From Cruorifilaria tuberocauda (Eukaryota > Nematoda > Chromadorea > Rhabditida > Onchocercidae): 64,000 nucleotides of DNA. A program made the position numbers and the translations under genes. This document shows, piece after piece, positions 34,972 through 51,417 of this stretch; position 1 is the stretch's first letter, and each line of letters opens with the position of its first letter. Under the pieces are notes generated by a model, which was not told the origin of the DNA, ran no database searches, and worked only from the letters and a program-made list of their open reading frames with translations. The stretch covers positions 1-64,000 of the forward strand of contig JABVXU010000153.1 of the NCBI GenBank assembly GCA_013365365.1. The letters run 5' to 3'.

Positions 34972-37887
34972 TCATTTAAAGCCGAGCTTCAACTTGATTG
35001 GCGCCCTCATTGTTCCACCTTTATTCAGTATCGCTTGTTGCTCACTTTTGGTTAACATTTCGCGTTCCTGAATCAGCGCATTTCGTTCCATTTCCAGTTT
35101 GCTCTTCGTTTCCAACATTAATAAACGTTCTTGTTTCTGAAAAAAGAAACTTTCGACTAAGAGATGACAATTAAATAAGTAAAAAAAGATTCACAATAAC
35201 CCAAACTACATACACGCGATATATATGAAGGAAATACCTTAGAAACTAATAAAACCCATGCTTTACCCGTAACTACAAATATAAGAAATGTGTTGGAACC
35301 AACAGTTGCCCAATCAGGATTCTAAAAAAAGCTCATATTTGAATGAACATACTGCTCGTCAGTAGTACGAATTCGTATATTTCGATTTGACGTTGCAACA
35401 GCTTATCGGCCAATGGAACACCTACTAGTAGTTTGCCTGTTGTATCCCAGCGATATCACGCAGCAGTGTATGTCCAAGTACTGTATGTGGCAAGGTGTAT
35501 GCATAATTATGGATTTCCTCCCGAAGTACCACTATTCTTTGTTGATTTTTTCTGAGTCAACAAAGAATAGTGGTTGCTAGTCAGTATCAGCTGATTTAAT
35601 TATTTATAAGTAATTCAAAGTAATTCAAATAGCTGCTGCGCGACTGGTCTGAGCTGAAATTGTATAATAGCCTGAAATATCGCGATAACGGAAACTACAT
35701 CACTCATTATGTTAATCTATTGTGTGTGAAGCATTTTAACTTACCAATTTCTTCTCCGTTTCCTCTAGTTCCTTCATTTTCTTCTCCAAACTTTCTTCAA
35801 GTTCCATGCATCGCTTCTTCGATTCTTCCTACAAACATTTATAAGTTTATTTTACTAATATTATTTTCCCGAACACTTCTTCCGTACGACGACACTTATA
35901 AAGTTACACTTTAAGATTCATTGAAAAGCTCGAAAAAGTTCCAACTCACCTCTTTTTTTCGACTTTCTTCCACTTCGTGCATCATTTCTTGCTCAATTTG
36001 TGAACGCAATCTCGATTCCAGGTCTGCGCGTGCCTTGGCAACGCGTTCCTGAACCAACGATTCCAAATCAGCTACTCTTGCACTCACCTACAACGAGAAT
36101 GGTTTAGGAAAAAAAGAAAGAGAAGCCTATCTTCACTGTTCAGAAAATTTGCACACCTTGCACTGCAGTGGGATGGTAATCGATAATTTAAAACAAGTTT
36201 TGAACAAGAACAAATCTGGTGATTCCAAACAACAGAGTAAAGTATGCAAACTTTCTAGAATAGACATATGTTAATTACAAAATTAAGATCTAATTTTAAA
36301 AAGTACCATTGATGTGGTCGGACTCCATAAATGAATCCTTCCAGCTAATTAGCGGCCGCAAGGTGCACACACACAGACAGCCTTTCTCCATTCTTCAATG
36401 TTCTTTTTTTGTGACACCTAACACGGTGTTAATACGAAACGTAGCATAAACTAACTTGTTAAGAACCCGAACTATAAATAAAAAACCGGGAATGCTTACA
36501 TCCGAAAGAGAAGATTTGGTATGAAAAAGAAATTATTTCAACTCCACTTGTTTGAGACTTCCAAGAATCGAATTCTTTCAATCCTCAATTGGACACCAAA
36601 AACAGATTTGCATCTCAAAAACTGGTTGTTTTTCTCCTGCCCAACCTACTTTTTTTTCAGTAATTTCACAAAAATATGAAAAGATGTATACTTCACTGAA
36701 TATAGTCAACGTTAAAAAGAAAAATTACTTGGAGCGTTCATATGGTCACGAAAATCTGAATTGCAATAATGTCACTAATTAAGTCCGAAATTTTAAGAGT
36801 GAATCAGATGGAATCCCTTGGTAATAAATAACAGTTGATAACTAAAACTACCGCAGTAGCAATTAAATAAAAACAGGAACCTTCAAACAGAACCATAGAT
36901 CCTTCAATAGCTGATCATGTTTGACAATGATGATTAGAAATAATTTGCAAACCAAATTTTTTAAAATTAACCGATAATTTATGATACGAATAAGGATCTA
37001 TAAATATTTTACGTGCAGAATGTGAAGAAAATATTACCTGCTCGGTAACCCGTGCATCCAACCATTCCTTAGCTGCTTGACTTAGCTGCGATGCATCAAA
37101 TTTTACTCCAGTTCCTAATTCGCTCACCAACGCTCCTAATGATGTGGATGGTGAATTTGAGCTACCATTCCTGAAAAGAAGCATCACAACTAACATTAAG
37201 TGTAGGACATCCTCCATCTTAAATGATAAGGAAATGCTCATCTATTAACAGCTTTAACTACCATTTCTGTGGAAGCATTTCGCTCGGCAGCAATATCATT
37301 TGATGAAGAATTCAATTTCAAGTCCTTTCTCATTCTAGAATTTACTACAACATATACAGTTCATCACCAAAATAATATCCTACAGCTCAATTGATTGAAA
37401 ATAGCCGTACATCTCCCCGAAACTATAAAATTTGGGAAAAAGCAATTTCAAAGTTGGGCTTCTTATTTGACTCTATATCACTTCGGTGGTTAAGACAAAC
37501 TTTTCCGCAAAGAAAATATGCATTCCTTTCATTTTAAGTTTCATGCTATATTAGCTCAGTCAAAAAATGACCAGCTATGCTTCAGCATGAGTCACTAATT
37601 CTCATTATTACTGCATGCTTTTAATATACTCCATATTAAACTCTTAAGAAGATTAAAACACATGATCTATCTATCGATCTATCACTATATCAGCTCCCTT
37701 CATTAACCTACCCGCGTTTGTCCCTTTTTAGCAGCGATTCGATTTCATTATCAGAAGTGGAATGGTCCGAATCACGTCTTCGTCGACGATCCTTATCTTT
37801 GCGATAACGTCTATCACGATCACGGCGCTCGTCACGTGAACGAGACCGTGAACGACGCCTACGGTCACGCGATCTACTACGAGGCAT
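34972..37887 (-). CDS. ARGLU1: ARGLU1-like arginine and glutamate rich protein
   Basis: Five exons (37712-37887, 37038-37170, 35950-36087, 35745-35828, 34972-35136) join in phase to give 231 residues. ARGLU1 is a nuclear protein that modulates pre-mRNA splicing and works with Mediator and nuclear receptors. The N-terminus is an RS domain (MPRSRSRDRRRRSRSRSRDE). Next comes LLKRDKRGNGSS, then a conserved segment (LDARVTEQ and VSARVADLESLVQERVA), then a long Glu/Lys-rich coiled coil (QIEQEMMHEVEESRKKE, ELEESLEKKMKELEE), ending APIKLKLGFK. The ATG lies nine bases after a TTGCAG acceptor, fitting trans-splicing. Intron 4 (35137-35744) contains a perfect 17-bp hairpin and a GC-richer block that may be a cassette exon. 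Confidence 0.94.
35529..35573. repeat. Perfect 17-bp hairpin in ARGLU1 intron 4
   Basis: CCACTATTCTTTGTTGA at 35529-35545 is followed, after an 11-base loop, by its exact reverse complement at 35557-35573. It would form a stable stem in the intron RNA. Confidence 0.95.
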
Positions 37888-39066
37888 ATTTCTTGGCTGC
37901 AATATAGCCTGATTAATTAATTACAATAAGTTTTCCACCACCTTCACTTTAATCGAACATTCAAACAGTTACTTGAACAAATTGCTCCCACCAATAATTT
38001 CAAGGAACAGAGATAATAAAAATATGACGTTGAATTTAACAAGCCACAGACAACAGAATTGAAAATAAACAGAGATATGACCACAACTAAATAAGTCATT
38101 AAGACTACTCATCCAGGCTGACAATTTCCAGGAGTGTGTACTTCAGGAATGGAAAAGACCACGTGTTTAACTCTACCTACCCTCCAGTAGCAAAACAACA
38201 CCACTAATGGCAACACGATACCTAATCTCAGCTAGTACCGTAGTATTCCATTAATCTTAAAATATAGCGCTCTAAAATCCTTTCAGTACATTGCAGCTCT
38301 TCTATCGTTCAAACCAAATGATAACAAAATAAAAGGATGTATTAACTGAATTATTACCGAATTAAATAGCTATTGAGATAGTTCTTAGACATGAAATACT
38401 ATAGCAACATTTCTCCAAAATAGTACCATTGATAAATGATTTTTTGGTGGATCATATTCTTCTCGATCTTTCAATAATTTATTGATCAGTGGATCATAAG
38501 TAATAATATTACCTCTCGTCTCTTTTCTCTCCTATTGTTTGAATTCATTTAAAGAGCAAAAAAAAAACTTCGAGATCATTCAGTATGAATTAATTATTGT
38601 TGTAATTATAAATGCACGAAAACATGCACAGAGTTACTCATATGAATAATCGTAAGCTTCTATACTTATTTAATGTCATGCTGAAATCACGTAACAAACC
38701 ATTGAGATTATCAGTTATGAAATATGGATTAATAAGATCAATCCCGATTAGATCAATTCCTCAATTATCGCAGAATTTTAAACAAAAGGGTCATTTGAGA
38801 ACGGTAAACTTGAATCCGAGAAAGTTTTTTGCAACATAGCTTAATTTGTACCTTTGGAAAACAAATGATGAGATCTTCGATAAAATGAAACATAATCAGT
38901 TCTGTTTGTATAAACAATTTTGTTTAAACAAATTTCAGATTGCTACCAGAAAATATAAATCCTTCCACTCATCCTTTTTCAACTTTCTCCCATCATTAGT
39001 AATAAATTTGTTATTAATTTTACTCATCCTTACTTTTTTTAATTATCAGTCTATCTTTCTTAACAT

Positions 39067-39092
39067 ATGCATCATCATCATCATTATCATCA

Positions 39093-39124
<32 letters not shown>

Positions 39125-39164
39125 TATCATCATCATTATCATCATCATCATCATCATCATCATT

Positions 39165-39214
<50 letters not shown>

Positions 39215-39282
39215 CATCAATCATCATCATCATCATCATCATCATCATTCATCATCCATCATCATCATCATCATCATCATTT

Positions 39283-39313
<31 letters not shown>

Positions 39314-39331
39314 ATCATCAATCATCATCTC
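39067..39331. repeat. CAT/ATC trinucleotide microsatellite, ~265 bp
   Basis: A nearly uninterrupted (CAT)n tract with occasional ATT and CC variants. It reads as poly-His, poly-Ser or poly-Ile on the plus strand and poly-Met on the minus strand. Those frames are artefacts of the repeat. Confidence 0.97.
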
Positions 39332-39722
39332 TTTTAGAAGAGGTAAAATGAATTGAAAGCTCGAAATGAAAGACATGAAGTTTGAATTAAATTCGTAGGA
39401 TATCTCTTTTTCTATTCCTGATAAAAAGTTGCAAATGCAAAGTAATTTCAACTTAATTCAACTTAATTACTGGAAAAAGAAAAGCATTAATTGATATAAT
39501 TTTTACTTAAAATATAAATTCTTATTACGTTTCTTTTTTCTCTCCCTCCAACTTATAGAGAATTTTGAATTTTTTAAGTAATACGGCCTAAGGATATTAT
39601 TCGTGTTGAACATCGTATGGATCACAACGTTTCAATGATGAACTAACGGCAGCTGACGATTTTGATGATTAAGCTTTTGCTATTATTGTTTTTATTATTA
39701 TTGGAGAGAAGAGATGAAAAAC

Positions 39723-39725
<3 letters not shown>

Positions 39726-39762
<37 letters not shown>
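39726..39762. repeat. GA microsatellite
   Basis: A simple (GA)n run with two AAAGAG interruptions. Confidence 0.9.
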
Positions 39763-42700
39763 GTATTGCTTCAATTTTCAATTTTCGATTTTCTACCTCT
39801 CGAGGGGTTAACTGATTTTATATTACTTTCGTTAGATATGCCATCGTAGTTGTTCCATTTCAAAAATTTTCTTAGTTTGCATTTAGTTGTCAATAAATGT
39901 TTACTAAGTAATTTTATTAACAATGCTGAAAATTCATTTAAAAGTATATTAAGAAAGCTTGCGAAATTATTTTCCAGCTATAATTTAATTGTTTTCAGCA
40001 TTTTCCACCTTTTTCTTGTGACATTTTTCGCTTGCAAAAAGGAAATTTCTACCTTTCTAATTATACTTTCAGCTATCACCTGTCATTTTTTTTTCCTCAT
40101 CTCAAAATTTAGCACTTAGAAAAGTAATATTTCTCTTGGAGCGAGAGAAAATTTAAAATTTTAAATTTAAAATTTTTAAACTTTACGATTTCGAGATGTA
40201 GAATGATATTTATACTGAAATATAAACATATTAAAAGTTTGCGAATATAAACCAATTTTTAATTCGTTTCAATCATATCTGAGTTTAAGGTTTCTATCAA
40301 AGTTTCAATTTAAGGTTTTTGTTAAAGTCGTCAAAGTTCTTTTTACGAGCATAAAAGATTAAGAAAGTGACTATTGCTTACTTTTCTGTAACTTTTTAAG
40401 TTTTCAAAAAAAAATTTTTTTTTTGAACATCAATCCAACTTGACTGGTATATATGGATGAAAAGGAAAATTAAATTTTCTCTCTGGAATCAATTAATTAT
40501 TTCAGTCTATAAGAAATATGCACATTGCAAAATTAGTTTTTCCATAAAAATTCAGTTTGTAATTTAACTGGAATTGCTAAAAAAAAAAAATCTTCACAGA
40601 TTTATTTTAATGCATTTAGATAAAGTTTTTAGCACATTACGAGGTTTCTCTTTTCTTTTCTTTTCCTCTTGTCCATCTTTATTTTTCCGAATTACTTAAA
40701 AGTTCTTCCATTAATTTTAGGAGCAAAAAAAGTTTAAACATTTCTCTTATCTATTATCTTATTTCTTATCTTATTTCAATCACTCATTCGAAATTTAAAT
40801 TTTATCATTGAGGAAATAGCTTAATTAAAACTTCAAGAAGTAAATTTTAGGTTTTTATGTTTTAAAATATGCTTACATTGCATGAATCGAACTTTGCATC
40901 GCAAATATCAGTAATAAATCGAATGAACATATAAATAATTAATTTCATTTTTTCGTTTTTTCTAAATTAAATTGAATGAACGGAGAAAAGAGTCTAATAT
41001 CGAAATGCATTTATTTTTGACAAAATTACTTTGATCCATACAACTTTCTTTTAAGTATTTTTCAGTAAAAGTAATAGCTTGTCGTTCGTCTATTTGCTTA
41101 TTTGCAACAAAAAGAAAAAGTGTTTTACTTTTAGGATTTTTTATCTTTACTTTTACAGAAAAAAAAATTCAGAACAAATAAGAAAAACAAACAATTCCTT
41201 TTTTTTTTCTCCACTGAATTCCTGAATTGCAAATATTTGAAAATAATTTTATAAATCATTTAATCGTTTTGTTTAGTTTATTTCTGTTTTGTCAGGTATA
41301 ACTTATGAGGGAGAAAGAAAGAAAGAAAGAAATTTGTAAGGGTATTTTATATTTGAAAAACTGTATGATACGTCAAAAACAATGGGAAAGTTTTAAGAGG
41401 CATTTTACATCAGAACTTATAGCTTTTATTTTTTTTTTTGGTATGCATTTTAATCATCGTTGAGAGGGTACTTTTGGGCCTTTTATACCTCTATTGCATG
41501 GAGCCTAATTTAAGGCCCTCCTGCCTTTAGGCTCTTCACTATTTGCCTGCTGACAAGGCAATATGCTTAATTGGTGTTAAATCATGTGCATTTTCGATAA
41601 TTCTACATCAGCTTTTTTTTTTTGCAAATAAGCATTCATACTACTAAACGTTGTATTTGTCCAAATTATTCTTAATTTTATTACTAACAAAAAATCAAAC
41701 TTTCTGCAAATTTTCTACCTGTTTACTTTTGCAAAAATTTAATCAATATATCATGCATTTCTATGCAACTACCTGTAAATTTCTAGTAAGTATATTGAAC
41801 ATGTTTTGTAATTCGTTGAATAAAATAAAATAACTTTTAAAACATGGGTTTTTTTTTTCTTGCAGAACAAGAAATCTCCTATGTTACCGCCCAATCTTCA
41901 ACAAAAAGTCATTTAATTTTATTTTTCAGAAAATGAGAATTGTTAATTTCACTTTTGATTTTTATGGTTTTGTTATGATTGAAGAGCAGGTTCTTTATTA
42001 GCATGGAAGACTTTAATATTAAACTGATCATGGATATTCTTGACTTGCAGAATGTAGCTCATCTTACTTATTACTATCTTACTTATTTTTGAAGTAAAAA
42101 AATGTCAGTGTTACTTTTTTTCGTTTTGATTTAAAAACAAATTCTAGAACAAAGTAGTATGGAATTGAAATCCATTAATTTCATACCCAAAAGATTATGC
42201 ATTTCTACTACTTTGATTTCAGTCTTTAATGACAACGAGTTTATAAAGTTATTATAAATTATTGAACGAATGTTTACTTATTATATTTAATATAGAAATC
42301 TAAAATTTAAAGTGTAAGAGATAAATACCTAATATCAGATATATTTTCAAGTAGATTCAATCATGCATATTTTGCATCAATTAGTTAAATTGATATTTCT
42401 TTAGCCTAAATATTCATTCATCACTTATAGATGCTTGAATTTTATTTTACTTCATTTCAATTATTTAAACTTGCTAAATATCTACGTATAATACTTATGC
42501 AAATGTTAACTTATAAATATTGTAATGTGAATTTAAAAAAAGCTAAAAAGATAGAATAAATAAATTTTGTAAAAATCAATGAATCAATTAGTGGTGCATT
42601 TAAATTTAATACTACTACGAATAATACTAGCAGTTTTTGATTCAAAGGTCATAAACATATTACTATTTGACCTCCGTTATTTATAATCATCCATAGCATA

Positions 42701-44291
42701 TTACTATTTCTGATAGTTTGACCTTTTTCAATAAGCAACATATTTTTAGTACGCCTACACTTGTGACCTATTTATCTTTTGATTCGTACTTATTTCTGAC
42801 AACCTGAAATAATCATAAATAATAATGATATCTATCTCGTCTACCTTATCAATGATATGATTTGAACCTTTTGTGTTTTGGAAATAAACTTTAATAATTT
42901 TTCATATTTATTATCACAAATCATTTTTTAACAATTTTTCTTATTGATTTATTTTATGCTCGTTGCAAAATAAATTTTACACACACACACACACACACGC
43001 ATATATTTTTATATATAAATATTTCTCTCCCAAAAATATCTTCAAAAAAAAACAAATTATAGCACGAAAACTATCTGTTACAATCAGCATTTTAAACTTT
43101 TTCAACTTATCCATCAAAGAGTAAAACAAATTTAAATTCATCAATTCTTATCATTTATCGTTTGATTTAAGTGATAAACTTTACTATATTATATACTCAT
43201 TGATTTCATTCGAGTATATATGCATGAATTAAATTTAAGTTTAATTTAATTTAATAACTCTAATAGTATTTGATTTTTCTTTTTTTTCAAAAGTACTTTA
43301 ATGCATATAGTAGTTAAGTATGTATTCTGGCATTTAAATTTGCAAACTCCTGAATATATTAAAATTCAGTTTTGCTTTTTAAGTTAAATTAATTTTGATC
43401 TTTGTTAACCTTTCCAGTAAATTTTCAACGAATGATTTTACTCGATTATAACTTCTCTTGAAATCCAGCTTTTTTAAATTGCAAATAATGCTTCCTGCAA
43501 CTGTAAAAATATAATGAAACATTTTTTTGAAAAAGTTTTTTATTATTCTGCACAAAGAAATTTGCAAAGAAGAAGATTTAACAACTTTAATATAAAGTTA
43601 TTTTAAAGTTATCGATTACATTTCATTATAATCATAACTATATTCACGAAACCATAAATCTGTTAGCTAACTTGAAATTTTCTCATTTCAAAATCTAGGA
43701 AAATTTTTAAAAAATCTTAAAAAACATTACTTTTAGTAAAGTCTGAATAATTAAGAAATTACTTATTAAGTTAGGGAAAATAATTAATATGCAATTCCAA
43801 TTCTGATTTGCATATTAATAAATATATTTTGATTTGTTGTCTTTCTAAAATAAAGTAATCTATGATTTCTTAATAAAGTTATTAAAAATGTTATTTAAAG
43901 TTTGAAATAAAACGAAATATTTTTGACTTGAGAAGGTTAGTCCATTTTCAATAAATGAACCAAAGTATTTTAGTTAGTAGAAGCTATGAGGCAATCAACT
44001 GTCAGTTCAAAGAAAAACAAACTTTAAAACCTATTCAATTTTTAGTGTTCAAACTATAAATCATTAGGCTTAGAGGGCGCAATGTGTCCAAGAGATTATT
44101 TAAAATGTGATAAGTTAAACATGCATATTTCAATCCAATTTATAGTTTTTAAAATGAAATTATTTTTTCAAATAGTTTGTAACATACTTTAAACTTATCA
44201 ATAAAATTTACTAAATTTACCTATCAGATAAATTACCTTTTTTTTTGAAATTTGATATTTGCACCAAAAAAAGCCTATCAATTTGTCTACC

Positions 44292-44323
44292 AAAAAAAGA
44301 CCTCAAATGTGAGGTCTTTTTTT
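44292..44323. repeat. Perfect 14-bp hairpin followed by T run
   Basis: AAAAAAAGACCTCA, a four-base AATG loop, then TGAGGTCTTTTTTT. It looks like a bacterial intrinsic terminator, but the context is a nematode gene desert with no bacterial gene beside it. Confidence 0.9.
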
Positions 44324-46113
44324 TTCTAACCTAACAGTTTTACGATTATGAAAAAGAATTAAAAGAAATATTGAACTAATTTGAAGGAAAGGAATAGGAT
44401 GTGGAGAGAGAGAAATGAAAGAGAGGATGGAGAGAAGCTAAGCTAACGGTAGGATTGATGGGTTAGTCTGGTTGAAGTGCTTATCACCTGTTCATATCAC
44501 CTCTCATTTTCACAACCCTTCAGGTCGTTTCACAAATTTCAAAAATAACTGATGGGCGAAAAACTGAAAGTTATCATCATGAATATGACTTATCTCTGCT
44601 AACTTCACTTATCTTACATCTTTTTACTTGCAAAATTATAATTTTAATTTAAAATATTTCTTGTTATTTTAATAAAGCTAACATTAGCATTTATTTTTCT
44701 TTAGAGAATAAAACAATGAAGAAAAAATTGAAATGAATATTTTTGTAGTAAAATAAAATTCTTCCACATTTCTTACTAATCAAAATATACAGTATCAATT
44801 TTATAAAAATAACTTTTTAGTAAATAAAAGCATGTGCTTCGTAAAATGAAATATTCCTGACAAATTATATAATTTATATTTGAAAATTTTCTAATTACTA
44901 ACTAATATTACCTATAATATTTTCCAGATAAGTTTAAAAATTAAATCACTGATTATCAATTTATCATTTTCAAGCTATGCTTGATTGAAGAAATTAGTTT
45001 ATGTTGCTGTAGAAGAAAGAATTATTAAGGTAATATCATAAGTATGATGAATGAAGTAATATCATATTAATAATAATAATTAGCTTCTGAAGAAATTTTT
45101 TGTACAATTGTACAATTTTCTTGTTTTTATTATCATTCTCATTGTTTTCACTGTATTTAAAATTATCATTCAAATTTAAATTTTTCTAATTTGTAATTTA
45201 CCAATCTATTAAACCATCAAAAAGAGGAAATAAATACTATGAACTTTTGGCATTTGGAATAAATTCTCATATGCTAATAAATTAATTGAATTTGCATTAA
45301 TATAAAATCAAATTATAATTGTATTTAGGCTCTCTTCTCTCTCTCTCTCTCTCTTTCTCTCCCAAAAATAATCGGTAAAATTTAAATGAGGTAAATGTAT
45401 TTATTATTCAAAGAATTATCAAAACACATATTACTTTGATGGTAAAAATTTATTTCTGTATTTGAAATTTTCTCTTTTTTACATATTTGAAATGCAAGGT
45501 TCGATTCGTGCAATGTAGGCATATTTTAAAACATAAAAACTTAAGATTTACTTTTTAAAGTTTTTTTTTTTTGTAAAGGTCATAACTGTAACTACTTTAC
45601 TGTAACTATGAAAACTCTTAGAGCTGGTTAGCAGTGATTTGATAAGAACAATTGATAAAATAGAACATTTATCATTCTAACAGTATAACTTAAAGTAACA
45701 TATTAAATTTATTTACATTACTTAATTTGTTCAGTGATTTGAATAAAAACAGGAAAAGCTATGATAAAAGAAATAAGCATACAAAAGCAAGTTTTCCAAT
45801 TTTTTGTGATAGTAAAATGTTTCTGTTCGATATACTGTATTTTTGTATTTTGTATTTTTGTATTATACTGTATTTTTGTACAGTATATTTTTGCCATTTT
45901 TTTCGTTCTTTAAGATTATCAAAATTATCAAATGATATGTGAAGAACAGTTACTGTATTTCGTTATTTCGATCATACTTATTAATAAATTTTAGAAAAAT
46001 ATTTCAGATTGTTAAATTATAAGTCAAGAAATTGGTAAAACTTTCGGATTACTGTTTTTTTTTTCATTTGCAAAATGACATTTCAAATAATGATTGGGTG
46101 ATGATAACAAACG

Positions 46114-51347
<5,234 letters not shown>

Positions 51348-51359
<12 letters not shown>

Positions 51360-51417
51360 GACTATCCGGTTTGCACGAGAGCGGTCAATGTTAAGACTAT
51401 CCGGTTTACAGGAGAGC
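51348..51417. repeat. 35-bp tandem duplication spanning the ace-1 stop codon
   Basis: GGTCAATGTTAAGACTATCC and the following 15 bases occur at 51348-51382 and again at 51383-51417 with three mismatches. The first copy contains the terminal Gly-Gln-Cys codons and the TAA stop. The second lies in the 3' UTR. Confidence 0.95.

Larger units (their letters stand above)
37888..46113. other. 8-kb gene desert between ARGLU1 and acetylcholinesterase
   Basis: I see no supportable gene. It includes a 265-bp CAT/ATC microsatellite (39067-39331), a GA tract (39726-39762), an AC tract near 42979-43000, a CT tract near 45331-45360, a hairpin at 44292-44323, and a less AT-rich segment at 41455-41590 with an inverted GAGCCTAA/TTAGGCTC pair. 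Open frames here are Phe/Lys/Asn/Ile-rich and unsupported. The distal end presumably carries the acetylcholinesterase promoter. Confidence 0.55.

Noticed and set aside
38612..38839. Plus-strand 75-codon open frame with fairly balanced composition
   Set aside because: No splice partners, no recognisable motif and no leader-like acceptor near the ATG. It lies beside a microsatellite in a gene desert, so chance is likelier.
39067..39331. Regular repeats considered as a CRISPR array
   Set aside because: This and the other tandem arrays lack unique spacers of constant length, and the surroundings are nuclear eukaryotic genes.
38846..39351. Long frames encoding poly-His/Ser and, on the other strand, poly-Met
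   Set aside because: They are produced by the CAT/ATC microsatellite and carry no other protein-like sequence.
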